Shown in pieces: positions 26,775 to 37,500 of a DNA stretch of 64,000 nt (within the stretch, counting starts at the first letter, position 1; every line of letters starts with the position of its first letter). The stretch is taken from assembly GCA_030041255.1 (NCBI GenBank), contig JASHOF010000075.1, positions 23,243 to 87,242 on the forward strand. Reading direction: 5' to 3'. Origin of the DNA: Acetobacteraceae bacterium (lineage in GTDB: Bacteria > Pseudomonadota > Alphaproteobacteria > Acetobacterales > Acetobacteraceae). The notes under the pieces were generated by a model. That model saw only the letters and a list, made by a program, of their open reading frames with translations, had not been told where the DNA came from and searched no databases. A program made the translations under genes and the position numbers.

Positions 26775-28472
26775 TCAGGTCAGGTGCACGGCCTGCCCCA
26801 TCGCATCGACCGTGTGGTCTGGATAGCACGCCACCCCTTTGAGAAATTCCTGGTAGGCGGCGCGCTGCGCATCGACGCCGATCTTCCGGGTGGTCGCGTT
26901 CCATTCGGCGTCCGCTCCCTCGAGCGCGGCCTTCGGGTCCTTGCCGGCCCACACCGCCGTGCACATCCGGTCGAGGGTCAGCGCATAATCCTGCCAGCCC
27001 GGCATGATCAGGTCGGTGATCCCGAAATTCGCCGCGTTGGCGAGGTTGAGCAGGTAGTCCTTGGCCGACGGCCAGAGCGAGCGGTAGATCGGCGAAGTGT
27101 AGTGCGAGATCCGGTACGGATCGCGCAGCGTATAGGGCAGCATCACCCTGACCAGCGAGATCGGCGGCGAGCTCTGCCATTGCGCGAACAGATACGCCGC
27201 CTCCGGGTTGCGACTGTCCGCCGAAATGGCCTTGACGAAGCCCGAGGCCATTTCCCCGTTCTTGCCGGGCATGATGGCATAACCCACTTTGCCTGCAATC
27301 TTCGAGGCCGGCACGAAGTTGATCGCCTTGGATCGTTGCGAATAGTTCTCGCTCATCCGCCCCGTCGGCGGCCAGGAGAAGTGCATCGCCGACTTGCCGG
27401 TCAGCCAGGCAACCCACGCCGCCACCGCATCGAGGTCGTTGTTGCCCGGCACCGACGCCTTGTTGGCGGCAATCATCTGCTCGAGCGTCTTGATGCCCGC
27501 AGGCGTGGCGAGCTGCGCCTGCATCGTCTTCGCATCGAAGAAGACCCCGCCATTGACCCGGAACTCCTGGCAGAACGCGTACTGGTTGCCGGGGCTGCCG
27601 AACTTGCGGAAATGCACCGCGCCATAGACGTTGGGCGCGAGCTGGTCGGTGATGAACTGCGCCACCTGGGAGTATTCGTCCCAGGTCGTTGGCACCCGGT
27701 AGGGCTGCTTGTACTTCGCCTCGTAGGCGCTCTTCAGCTTGGGATCGCCGAACACGTCGGTGCGGTAGTAGAGCTCGAGCTGGTCTCCGTCGTCGAAGAA
27801 GCCCCAGCGCTTGCCCTTGTACAACGGCAGGTACTTGAACAGCGGGTGATAGTCGTTGAGATCCGCCTCGTTCATGTACTTCTTTACGTATTCGTCGACC
27901 GGCGCGATCACTCCGCCATTGGCAAGCGATGGGATCCAGGCCGGCTCGATATCGAGCACGTCGTACGCACCGGAGCCCGCGATATGCTCGGTGATCGCCT
28001 TGGAATAGAGATCCGGGTGCGCCAGCTCCACCACGCTGTAGTTCATTCCGGTCAATTGCTGCCAGAGCGGGCCGGAGAAGTTGCGCGGCTCAAGCGCTTG
28101 CAGGCCCGCCTCGTAGGTGAGCGCCAGCGAGACGTTGTTGTATTTTCCCTTCGCCGCCGCCACCGCACGATAGGCCGAGCCGTCCGTCGGCGCCTTGGTG
28201 GAGGCAGCGACGGCGTCCGCCTGTGCCTTGCCAAGCGGCGTGTCCGGAGAGGCAAGCTCCGCCGCCGCCTGCTCGAGCAACTGCTCCTGCTGCCGCCCGA
28301 GGAAGCCGGCCCGGCTCGCCGCACGCGCTGTTGCCGGCAGCACCGCAGCTCCTGCCCCGATACCGAGCAGTGCAGCAAGAACATGCCTCCTGGAATGGTC
28401 ACCGGCGAGCCACGCATCCAACTCGCGTGCAAGCGCCCGCTCGTGCTCTTCGTTCGGGATCATCTCGTCCAT
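26775..28472 (-). CDS. ABC transporter extracellular substrate-binding protein (family 1, Tat-exported)
   Basis: 565 residues, longer than the usual 400-450 for a CUT1 binding protein. The ATG at 28472 follows GGGGAGGAACAGGACA. An acidic 25-residue N-terminal extension precedes a twin-arginine-like signal (DHSRRHVLAALLGIGAG, cleavage near ATARAA), suggesting export of a folded protein. The mature part contains YNNVSLALTYEAGLQALEP and the hinge-type EEYVKKYMNEADLNDYHPLF region. Large family-1 proteins of this sort bind oligosaccharides or sugar acids. It sits between the dehydrogenase and the permease genes of the same operon. Substrate unknown, presumably the lactone or sugar acid processed by the neighbouring enzymes. 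Confidence 0.82.
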   Translation of the reverse strand: MDEMIPNEEHERALARELDAWLAGDHSRRHVLAALLGIGAGAAVLPATARAASRAGFLGRQQEQLLEQAAAELASPDTPLGKAQADAVAASTKAPTDGSAYRAVAAAKGKYNNVSLALTYEAGLQALEPRNFSGPLWQQLTGMNYSVVELAHPDLYSKAITEHIAGSGAYDVLDIEPAWIPSLANGGVIAPVDEYVKKYMNEADLNDYHPLFKYLPLYKGKRWGFFDDGDQLELYYRTDVFGDPKLKSAYEAKYKQPYRVPTTWDEYSQVAQFITDQLAPNVYGAVHFRKFGSPGNQYAFCQEFRVNGGVFFDAKTMQAQLATPAGIKTLEQMIAANKASVPGNNDLDAVAAWVAWLTGKSAMHFSWPPTGRMSENYSQRSKAINFVPASKIAGKVGYAIMPGKNGEMASGFVKAISADSRNPEAAYLFAQWQSSPPISLVRVMLPYTLRDPYRISHYTSPIYRSLWPSAKDYLLNLANAANFGITDLIMPGWQDYALTLDRMCTAVWAGKDPKAALEGADAEWNATTRKIGVDAQRAAYQEFLKGVACYPDHTVDAMGQAVHLT

Positions 28473-28501
28473 TGTCCTGTTCCTCCCCTGATCGCCGGCA
28501 G

Positions 28502-29548
28502 TCACCCCCGCCCGGCTGCTGCGTTCGCCGCCAGCCACTCCTTGAGCCCTTTATCCGCCAGCACGTCCCGGTTGACCACGCCGCGCGGCTCCTGCCCCGA
28601 GAAGGCCGCCACGATCCCCTTGAACCCGCTCTCGGCAATGCCGCTGAAGCATTGATCGGTCCAGCACAGTGCGTGCGGCGTGACGATGACGTTCTCCATC
28701 GCCAGCAGCGGATTTGCCGGATCGACGGGTTCCTGCTCGAAGACGTCGATCCCGGCGCCGGCAATACGACCTTCCCGGAGTGCCGCAATCAGCGCCGCCT
28801 CGTCCACGATCGGCCCGCGCGCGATGCTGATCAGATAGGCGTCCGGTTTCATCAGCCGGAGTTCCGCCCGGCCGATCAGGTGTCGCGTCTCCTTCGTCAA
28901 CTGGCACATCACGACCACGAAGTCGGATTCCCGGAGCAGGGTCGGAAGATCGACCGCCCGCGCGCCCGCCGCCTCGATCACCCGCCTCTCGACATAGGGG
29001 TCGTCGGCCAGCACGCGGAGCCCGAACGGCTGCGCCAGGCGGATGATCTCGCTCCCGATATTGCCGGCGCCGATCACCCCGAGCGTGCGGCCGATGAGGC
29101 CGCGCCCCATATGCTCCACCTTTTCCGCCCAGCGGCCGGCGCGAGTCAGCCGGTCCTTGATCAGGAGCTTCTGCGACAGCGCGAAGACATAGGTCAGCGC
29201 CACGACTGCCATCGGCCGTCGCACCCCATCCGGCTGGATGGTCAGGATCACGCCATGCGCCGTGCAGGCGCCGACATCGACCGTATCGAACCCGACCCCA
29301 TGGCGGGCGATGATCCGCGTGCGCTGCACATTGCCCACGAAGCTTGCCGGCGTCACCCGCGGCATGCCGATATAGAGCGCATCGTACCCGCCCACCTCGG
29401 CGGGGGTGATCTCCTTCACATCCTCGGCCAGGACCTCCCACGTGATCCTCGAATCCTTGCCCAGTGTCGCCAGCGCCTCGTCCCCGAATGTCGGCTTCCC
29501 GTTGGCATCCATCAGGTCGCGCGTCAGGCCAACCCGGAACTTCGTCAT
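28502..29548 (-). CDS. D-isomer-specific 2-hydroxyacid dehydrogenase (phosphoglycerate dehydrogenase-like)
   Basis: 348-residue NAD-dependent dehydrogenase. The Rossmann motif GVIGAGNIGSEIIRLA lies near residue 160. The catalytic Arg is in ISIARGPIVDEAAL, Glu in AGIDVFEQEPVD and His in VTPHALCWTDQ. The last of these replaces the usual TPHxAxxT with a Trp-containing variant. It lacks the ACT domain of SerA, so biosynthetic phosphoglycerate dehydrogenase is unlikely. It overlaps the aldolase stop (ATGA) and lies 29 bases before the binding-protein gene. It probably oxidises or reduces a 2-hydroxy/2-oxo sugar acid in the same pathway. Confidence 0.85.
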   Translation of the reverse strand: MTKFRVGLTRDLMDANGKPTFGDEALATLGKDSRITWEVLAEDVKEITPAEVGGYDALYIGMPRVTPASFVGNVQRTRIIARHGVGFDTVDVGACTAHGVILTIQPDGVRRPMAVVALTYVFALSQKLLIKDRLTRAGRWAEKVEHMGRGLIGRTLGVIGAGNIGSEIIRLAQPFGLRVLADDPYVERRVIEAAGARAVDLPTLLRESDFVVVMCQLTKETRHLIGRAELRLMKPDAYLISIARGPIVDEAALIAALREGRIAGAGIDVFEQEPVDPANPLLAMENVIVTPHALCWTDQCFSGIAESGFKGIVAAFSGQEPRGVVNRDVLADKGLKEWLAANAAAGRG

Positions 29549-30354
29549 CCCCGTGCCCGCCGCTTGCCAGCTCCGCCACCCTGAGCCGCCTCACGCATCA
29601 CGCCGAGGCCATGCGCAAGCTGCTGCTGCAACATCATCAGGTCCATTCCGTACGCCATCATCCGGAATCCCTTGCCGAGGTAGTCTCGCGCCCACTTCTC
29701 GTCCACCGGCATGAAACCTGCCGTCTTGCCGTGCCGGTGCGCTGCGGCAACGATGCGCTCGACCTCCGCCAGGTATTTCGCATTGCCGAACTCGCCTGGA
29801 ATGCCGAGAAAGTTCGTCAGGTCGAAATGCCCCAGCCAGACCACGTCCACGCCGTCTACAGCAGCGATTTCCTCCACCGCCGCGGCGCCCTTCGCCGTTT
29901 CGATCTGCACGATGACGAGCGTACGCGCCATCGCCGCGGCGATTTTCGCGGTAACCGGTCCGGCCTCGTAATCGTCATGCGCCACGCCGAACGCCGCACC
30001 GCGCCTGCCTCGCGGCGGATAGCGCGTCATCGCCACGATCTCGCGCGCCTGTTCCGCGCTTTCGACCATCGGCACCATGACGCCCATGGCGCCCGCATCC
30101 AGCGTGCGTGCAATGAAATGGTACTCGGTGGCAGGCACCCGGACCAGCGGCACGATCCTGATCCCGCGGCAGGTCGCCATTTGTTGCTTGATCCCCTCGA
30201 TGCCGACTCCGCTGTGCTCCATGTCGTAGAGCACGAACTCGGCACCGGCAGCATGCACGATCTGCGCGATTCCGGGGGTGAAGAACTCGAACACCATGGT
30301 GCCGAAAGCATAGCCGCCGTCGGCCAGCCGCTGCTTCAAAGGATTTTCACGCAT
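29545..30354 (-). CDS. HpcH/HpaI-type class II aldolase
   Basis: 269-residue TIM-barrel aldolase of the HpcH/HpaI (citramalyl/HKHD aldolase) family, metal dependent. The ATG at 30354 has GGGGGAAACG upstream. The first Arg is in LVRVPATEYHFIARTLDAGA and the metal-binding Glu in VIVQIETAKGAAAVEEIA. The loop VVWLGHFDLTNFLGIPGEF corresponds to the GPxDLSxSLG segment of 4-hydroxy-2-oxoheptanedioate aldolase, modified to HFDLT. It is the first gene of the operon behind a strong promoter. It likely splits a 2-oxo-4-hydroxy acid to pyruvate (or hydroxypyruvate) plus an aldehyde. Confidence 0.85.
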   Translation of the reverse strand: MRENPLKQRLADGGYAFGTMVFEFFTPGIAQIVHAAGAEFVLYDMEHSGVGIEGIKQQMATCRGIRIVPLVRVPATEYHFIARTLDAGAMGVMVPMVESAEQAREIVAMTRYPPRGRRGAAFGVAHDDYEAGPVTAKIAAAMARTLVIVQIETAKGAAAVEEIAAVDGVDVVWLGHFDLTNFLGIPGEFGNAKYLAEVERIVAAAHRHGKTAGFMPVDEKWARDYLGKGFRMMAYGMDLMMLQQQLAHGLGVMREAAQGGGAGKRRARG

Positions 30355-30406
30355 CGTTTCCCCCGAATCCGCCGCGCGTGCCGTACGCGTCGGGCACTTT
30401 CTTCGG

Positions 30407-30435
30407 ATAGCATCATGCGCACAGAAGTGTGTCAA
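30407..30435 (-). promoter_or_regulatory. sigma-70 promoter with internal palindrome, aldolase-lactonase operon
   Basis: On the minus strand a perfect TTGACA (30430-30435) is followed by 17 bases and TGCTAT (30407-30412), about 53 bases before the aldolase start. The spacer contains CACA-CTTC-TGTG, a small palindrome (forward CACAGAAGTGTG, 30420-30431). It is positioned where a repressor would block RNA polymerase. This would make the catabolic operon substrate-inducible. Confidence 0.65.
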
Positions 30436-30566
30436 GCCTTGCTCGCCGCACACAGCGGGACACACGACCTGTCCGGCAGAAGTCCGGGCGGGCTTCCGTC
30501 GCCCAATGCGCGCCTCGGGAGCTGCCGCGCTCAGTCGCGCGCGACACCGGCGCGTTTGCCGTGCGA

Positions 30567-31298
30567 TTATCCCGCCGTCGCCTTCTCGTCCCACCCCTCT
30601 GCCGTCGCACCGGCAAGCGACTCGATCCGTGCCTCGTCCTTGGCAAGTTCCGCAGCCGGCCCGCCATGTACGATCGCACCGTCATCGAGCACGTAAGCGA
30701 AGTCGGCGATCTCCAGGCTCATCCGTGCATTCTGCTCGACGAGCAGCACCGAGATCCCCTCGTCGCGCATCTCGGAGATGATGCGGAAAACCTCGCGCAC
30801 GATCAGCGGCGCAAGGCCCTGCGAAGGCTCGTCCAGGATCAGCACCTTGGGATTGATCAGGAGCGCGCGGGCAATCGACAGCATCTCCTGCTCGCCGCCC
30901 GATAGCTGCCGCCCGCGATTGTTCCTGCGCTCGGCAAGCCGCGGGAACAGCTTGTAGATTCGCGGAATGGTCCACGGCCCGCTCCGCTCCAGCGGAACCT
31001 TCAGATTCTCTTCCACCGAGAGATAGGGAAAGATCTTCCGCCCCTCCGGTACGTAGCCTACACCGAGTGCGGCGATGCGGAAGGGCGGCCAGCGCGTCGT
31101 CTCGGTGCCGAAGAACCGCACACTACCCTGCCGCGCCGGCGTCAGCCCCATCAGGCTGCGCATCGTCGTCGTCTTTCCGGCGCCGTTGCGGCCCAGGAGA
31201 GTCGTCAGCCTTCCCTCCGCCACCTTCAGGCTGACGCCGTGCAGGATATGGCTCTTGCCGTAATAGGTGTGCAGGTCCTCGGTCTCGATCGCGTTCAT
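30567..31298 (-). CDS. livF: branched-chain amino acid-type ABC transporter ATP-binding protein LivF
   Basis: 243-residue ATPase. Walker A is GRNGAGKTTTMRSLMGL, the signature is LSGGEQEMLSIARAL and Walker B is VLILDEPSQGLAP, the LivF-specific form. The start MNAIETEDLHTYYGKSHILHG is typical. It is the last gene of the liv-type operon, coupled to livG by ATGA. The 212 bases after it separate this operon from the aldolase operon. The symbol reflects family membership; the substrate need not be leucine. Confidence 0.92.
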   Translation of the reverse strand: MNAIETEDLHTYYGKSHILHGVSLKVAEGRLTTLLGRNGAGKTTTMRSLMGLTPARQGSVRFFGTETTRWPPFRIAALGVGYVPEGRKIFPYLSVEENLKVPLERSGPWTIPRIYKLFPRLAERRNNRGRQLSGGEQEMLSIARALLINPKVLILDEPSQGLAPLIVREVFRIISEMRDEGISVLLVEQNARMSLEIADFAYVLDDGAIVHGGPAAELAKDEARIESLAGATAEGWDEKATAG

Positions 31299-32047
31299 GC
31301 CGCCTTCCCGAGATAGGCCTCCTGCACCGCACGGTTGGCGGCAATCTCATCCGGCGTGCCGTCTGCAAGCAGCGCGCCCTGGTCGAGCACGCTGATGCGA
31401 TCCGCGAGGTGAAACACCACGCGCATATCGTGCTCGACGAGGATGATGGTATAGCTCTCATCGTGATGCAGCCTGCGGATCAGCCCGGCAATCTGATAGG
31501 TCTCCTGCTCGCCCATGCCGGCCGTCGGCTCGTCCAGCAGCAGGAGCCGCGGGCGGAGCGCCAGCGCCATCGCGATTTCGGCCGCCCGCTGATCGCCGTG
31601 CGCCAGTTCTCCCACCGCGCGCTTGGATTTTTCCGTAAGGCCGACCCGTGCAATCAGTTCCGCGACGGTCGCATCGACGCTTCGTTCCCGCTCCGCCGAC
31701 AGCCACGGGCTCAGCGCATAGCCGGCCGTAACCTCGGCCGCGATCCGCACATTCTCGTCCACCGATAACTCAGGAAACACCTCGGTGATCTGGAACGTTC
31801 GCGCCATGCCGATCTTGACCCGCTGCTGGGCGGTCAGCCGCGTCGCGTTGCGGCCGTCGAAGATGATCTCACCTGAACTCGGCGCAAAGAAACCCGTGAT
31901 CAGGTTGAAGAACGTCGTCTTGCCGGCACCGTTCGGGCCGATGATCGCCCTAAGCTCGCCCTTGGCCACGCGCAAAGACACATCCCTTACCGCAACCAGG
32001 TTGCCGAAATGCTTGGACACATTGCGGACCTCGAGCATCGCGTTCAT
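31295..32047 (-). CDS. livG: branched-chain amino acid-type ABC transporter ATP-binding protein LivG
   Basis: 250-residue ATPase with Walker A GPNGAGKTTFFNLITGF and the LivG-specific long insert. Its signature is LAHGDQRAAEIAMALA (a degenerate ABC signature normal for LivG), and Walker B is LLLLDEPTAGMGEQE. The start at 32047 forms an ATGA overlap with livM, and the end overlaps livF the same way. An in-frame ATG three codons in is a possible alternative start. Longer starts inside livM are rejected. Confidence 0.93.
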   Translation of the reverse strand: MNAMLEVRNVSKHFGNLVAVRDVSLRVAKGELRAIIGPNGAGKTTFFNLITGFFAPSSGEIIFDGRNATRLTAQQRVKIGMARTFQITEVFPELSVDENVRIAAEVTAGYALSPWLSAERERSVDATVAELIARVGLTEKSKRAVGELAHGDQRAAEIAMALALRPRLLLLDEPTAGMGEQETYQIAGLIRRLHHDESYTIILVEHDMRVVFHLADRISVLDQGALLADGTPDEIAANRAVQEAYLGKAA

Positions 32048-33030
32048 GCCGCCCTCCGGCGCTGAAATATCCCGAGCAGCCCGCGCGGAAAGAACATCAC
32101 CACGATCACGAACACCAGGCCGATGAAGAAAAGCCAGTTGACCGTCCGGCTCGAAATATAGTCCTGCAGAACCTCGAAGATCGCCGCCCCGAGCAGCGGT
32201 CCCCAGAAGCTGCGGATACCGCCCATCACCGCCATGATCACCAGATCCCCGGAAAGATCGAAGTAAAGCGACGAGGGATCGGAGAAATTGTTGACCATGG
32301 CATAGAGCGCACCCGCCGCGCCGATGCAGAAGGCCGAGATCGAGAACGAGAGCCAGATATGCCAGTCGACAGAGATTCCGAGGAAGCGGGCACGCCGTTC
32401 GTTCTCCCGGATGGCAAGCAGCGTGCGCCCGAATGGCGAATGCAGCAGGAATCCCATCACACCGGCGACGATCGCGAATACGGCGAGCACGAAGTAATAG
32501 AATGCAAGGTCGCTGTGCTTGATGTCGAGCGTGAAGACGCCAAAATTGATTGCCGCCCGCTGGAATCCACGCAGCCCGTCGTAGCCGCCGGTCACCGAAT
32601 CCCACTTGTAGGCGATGTAGTAGAAGATCTGCTCGAAGGCGATCGTAATCATCGCAAAATAGATGCCGCGGCTGCGACAGATCAGTGCCCCGACCAGCAC
32701 CCCGGCGCCGCCGCCGAGCAGGATGCCGGCCAGGAGCGCAAGGGGCGTGGATGGCGCGACATAGCGCAACACCATGCCGGCGCCATAGACCCCGAGCCCA
32801 AAATAGGCGGCGTGCCCGAAGCTCACCACCCCGGTGAAGCCGATCAGGAAATTCACTGACATTGCCGCCAGTCCGAGCACCAGAATGCGCGAGCCGAGCG
32901 AGGTATAGCCGTGCACCAGCGGCAGCCAGAACGGGGCGGCGATCAGCACCACCCAGATACCGGCGAGGATCGTCCATCGCCGCTCCGCCGGGCCGCGCAG
33001 GGCCGCAGTCGTCTCCCCGCCCGGCCTCAC
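32044..33030 (-). CDS. livM: branched-chain amino acid-type ABC transporter permease LivM
   Basis: 328-residue inner-membrane permease with about nine helices. The hallmark LivM segments are SVNFLIGFTGVVSFGHAAYFGLGVY (visible in parts near residues 58-82), CRSRGIYFAMITIAFEQIFY and FGRTLLAIRENERRARFLG. It ends in a basic stretch FQRRR. It is coupled to both livH and livG by ATGA overlaps. It pairs with LivH to form the channel. Confidence 0.93.
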   Translation of the reverse strand: MRPGGETTAALRGPAERRWTILAGIWVVLIAAPFWLPLVHGYTSLGSRILVLGLAAMSVNFLIGFTGVVSFGHAAYFGLGVYGAGMVLRYVAPSTPLALLAGILLGGGAGVLVGALICRSRGIYFAMITIAFEQIFYYIAYKWDSVTGGYDGLRGFQRAAINFGVFTLDIKHSDLAFYYFVLAVFAIVAGVMGFLLHSPFGRTLLAIRENERRARFLGISVDWHIWLSFSISAFCIGAAGALYAMVNNFSDPSSLYFDLSGDLVIMAVMGGIRSFWGPLLGAAIFEVLQDYISSRTVNWLFFIGLVFVIVVMFFPRGLLGIFQRRRAA

Positions 33031-33893
33031 AGGATGCCTTCCTCGCCCAGGAGCCCGCGCGGCCTGAGCAGCAGGACCAGCGCCATGATCACATAGATCA
33101 CCGTATCGGAGGCACTGGCAAAGAAAACGGTCGTGATGGCCGCCGCCACCCCGATCAGCAGTCCGCCCAGCAGCGTGCCGACCAGGCTGCCCATGCCACC
33201 GACGATGATCGCTATGAAGCTCGGTAGCAGCAGGCTATCGCCCATGTTCGGATTGAGCCCGATCTGCCCTCCGGCCAGCACGCCGGCCAGGCCGGCAAGG
33301 AAGATGCCGCCCGCAAAGTTGAGCGAGCGCAGGAGCTTCACGTTGATCCCAAGTGCTGAAACCGTGTCGAGATCGAACACCCCCGCTCTGATTCGCATGC
33401 CCATGCGCGTGAAGCGCAGAAACGCGAACAGCGCGGCCACCGCCACGATCACGATCCCGACCACGAATACCCGATACCCGGTCAGGAAGAAGAATTCCGT
33501 GCTCAGCGGACGGCTGATGCTGGGGGGCGTCGCCAGCGGCAGGCCGTTGACGCCCCAGATGTAACGGCAGGCGTCCTGGATCATGAACGCCAGCCCGAAG
33601 GTCAGCAGCAGGCTGTAGATCGGATCCCGCCCGTAGATACGCCGGATCATCGTCTGTTCGATGATCAGCCCGACCACGCCGGTCAAGAGCGGCGCCGCCA
33701 GAAGCGAGGGCCAGAACCCGATATAGGGAATGAGCACATAGGCAAGATAGCCGCCCAAAGCGAGAAAATTGCCATGTGCGAAATTGATGACGTTGCTGAG
33801 ATTGAGGATCATGGAAAGGCCAAGCGCCAGCAGCACGTAGAAGGCGCCGATGATCAGGCCGTTGAACAGGTTGAACAGTACAAGCTGCAGCAT
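33027..33893 (-). CDS. livH: branched-chain amino acid-type ABC transporter permease LivH
   Basis: 288-residue permease. The ATG at 33893 follows AAGGGGCGGCG and starts directly with the first helix (MLQLVLFNLFNGLIIGAFY). The LivH motifs GLSMILNLSNVINFAHGNF and FGLAFMIQDACRYIWG are clear. So is the cytoplasmic loop AFLRFTRMGMRIRAGVFDLD. A 32-residue longer start is rejected as a charged, non-conserved extension. It lies 103 bases after the binding-protein gene and is coupled to livM. Confidence 0.93.
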   Translation of the reverse strand: MLQLVLFNLFNGLIIGAFYVLLALGLSMILNLSNVINFAHGNFLALGGYLAYVLIPYIGFWPSLLAAPLLTGVVGLIIEQTMIRRIYGRDPIYSLLLTFGLAFMIQDACRYIWGVNGLPLATPPSISRPLSTEFFFLTGYRVFVVGIVIVAVAALFAFLRFTRMGMRIRAGVFDLDTVSALGINVKLLRSLNFAGGIFLAGLAGVLAGGQIGLNPNMGDSLLLPSFIAIIVGGMGSLVGTLLGGLLIGVAAAITTVFFASASDTVIYVIMALVLLLRPRGLLGEEGIL

Positions 33894-33996
33894 CGCCGCC
33901 CCTTCAGGCCTCGCCGGGACAGTCGCCCATCGCTTGGCCGCCTTCCTCCCGCGGGCGATCGGCTGCCCCGCCACCGGCGGGGCAGCCACTTCCCTC

Positions 33997-35259
33997 TCAG
34001 GTCGGATATTTCATATGGCAGCCGGTCGCAGCCAGCGGATCGGCCTTCTCTGCCGGCACCATTTCGGCCACCTTGAAGATGTTGTAAGGGTCCCCCGCCG
34101 GCGGAGGATGCACATCGCCGGTGAAGACGTTCGGCATCAACTCGTGGTCCTCCGCCCGGAAATAAACCTTCCCCGGCTGCAACGCCACTTCGGGCGGCAA
34201 CTCCATGCCGGCAAGCGCATGCGCAAGGTCGATCGCCTTCAGGCTCTTTGCCTTCTCGATCGCCAACGCGGCTGCATTGACCCCGACGTAGCCGAACCAG
34301 TGCCGTGCCGAGCAGGGTTTCTTGTAACGCGCCACGATCGCATCCACGAATTCCTTGACATGCGGCACGCCCGGCTGGTCCCACCACCATTCCAAGTCCC
34401 ACCAGCCGGCCTGCGCTTCGCGCGGCACCGCCAGCACCGACTCGATCTCGTAGAGAGCGCCGCCGAGCGCCATGTCCTTCGCCATCCCGAACTCGATGAA
34501 CTGCTTCATGCAGTCGATCTGTGCCAGCCCACCCATGTTGTTCAAGAGCACGTTCGGCTTGAATGCCTTGACCTTGATCAGGCTGGCCGAGAAGTCGCTG
34601 GTCGCAAGCGGCAACAGTTCGGCTACGTAGGTGCCGCCCACCGCCTTGAGGTTCTTGATGAAAGCCGCCTGCAGCGTCTGCCCGTAGGCGTAGTCCGGTG
34701 AGATGAGATACCAGCGCTTGCCGAATTTCTTGATCAGCAGTTGTGAAATCGCGTTGGCATCCATCGCCGTCGTGTTGCAGATGCGGAAGACATTCCACGA
34801 GCAATCCTTGCCGGTGATCGGGTCCGTATGCCCGCCCGGCACGATGTGCAGCACGCCCTTCTCGGCTGCCACCTGCGAGATCGCATAGGCGATGCCGGAA
34901 TTGACGTCGCCGTAGGTCACGGTCACATGGTCCTGGTCGATCAGCTTGCGGATCTTCTGCACGCCGGTGCCGACATCATTGGCCGAGTCCTCGACGAGAA
35001 GCTGCAGCTCCCGCCCTATCACGCCGCCCTTCTTGTTGATCTCATCCACCGCGAAACGGGCGCCTTCCACTTCCGAGGTCGCGAGCACCGAATAGACTCC
35101 GGTCAGCGGATCGATCCAGCCGAGCTTGACTGGCTCCTCGCCGAGCACCTTGACGATGAAGGGCGAGGTGATCTGCACCGCACCCACGGCGCCGAGCGCC
35201 GCACCCGCTTGAAGAACACGCCGCCGGCCGAACGGCCGCGCCGGCTTCCATGCAACCAT
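33997..35259 (-). CDS. ABC transporter substrate-binding protein, Liv/urea-amide type
   Basis: 420-residue periplasmic type I binding protein. The ATG at 35259 is preceded by GGGAGGGACGC. The N-terminus has a twin-arginine-like signal (GRRRVLQAGAALGAVGAVQ). The mature protein starts EPVKLGWIDPLTGVYSVLA, with NDVGTGVQKIRKLIDQDHV and DYAYGQTLQAAFIKNLKAVG typical of the Liv/UrtA-like group. Two tryptophans in WWDLEWWWDQPGVP resemble the amide- or urea-binding subgroup more than LivJ. It is the first gene of the liv-type operon. The ligand may be an amide, urea-like compound or aromatic acid rather than leucine. Confidence 0.85.
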   Translation of the reverse strand: MVAWKPARPFGRRRVLQAGAALGAVGAVQITSPFIVKVLGEEPVKLGWIDPLTGVYSVLATSEVEGARFAVDEINKKGGVIGRELQLLVEDSANDVGTGVQKIRKLIDQDHVTVTYGDVNSGIAYAISQVAAEKGVLHIVPGGHTDPITGKDCSWNVFRICNTTAMDANAISQLLIKKFGKRWYLISPDYAYGQTLQAAFIKNLKAVGGTYVAELLPLATSDFSASLIKVKAFKPNVLLNNMGGLAQIDCMKQFIEFGMAKDMALGGALYEIESVLAVPREAQAGWWDLEWWWDQPGVPHVKEFVDAIVARYKKPCSARHWFGYVGVNAAALAIEKAKSLKAIDLAHALAGMELPPEVALQPGKVYFRAEDHELMPNVFTGDVHPPPAGDPYNIFKVAEMVPAEKADPLAATGCHMKYPT

Positions 35260-35340
35260 GCGTCCCTCCCTGTCCTCATGGAGAGGCACGGCGCCTGGCA
35301 CCCACCCCCCCTCTCGCGCCCGTGCGCGAATTGCAGCCGG

Positions 35341-35369
35341 ATAATGAAGACTCGCCCGGCCGTCCACAA
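35341..35369 (-). promoter_or_regulatory. candidate promoter of the liv-type operon
   Basis: On the minus strand TTGTGG (35364-35369), 17 bases, then CATTAT (35341-35346) lies about 82 bases before the binding-protein start. The remaining bases from 35260 to 35490 hold no other gene that I can support; beyond them the plus-strand TPP riboswitch begins. Confidence 0.5.
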
Positions 35370-35492
35370 TAGAGCTTCCGGACGCCGTTGCTTCTTGCGC
35401 ACTGCCCGGCGAACCGGCGCCACGAGCCCCCGGCGCTCGCGTCACGCAGCACGCCATTGACATCTCCTCTCCGGCCCCCGATTCTCGGACCA

Positions 35493-37487
<1,995 letters not shown>

Positions 37488-37500
37488 GCGCTCCGCCCGC

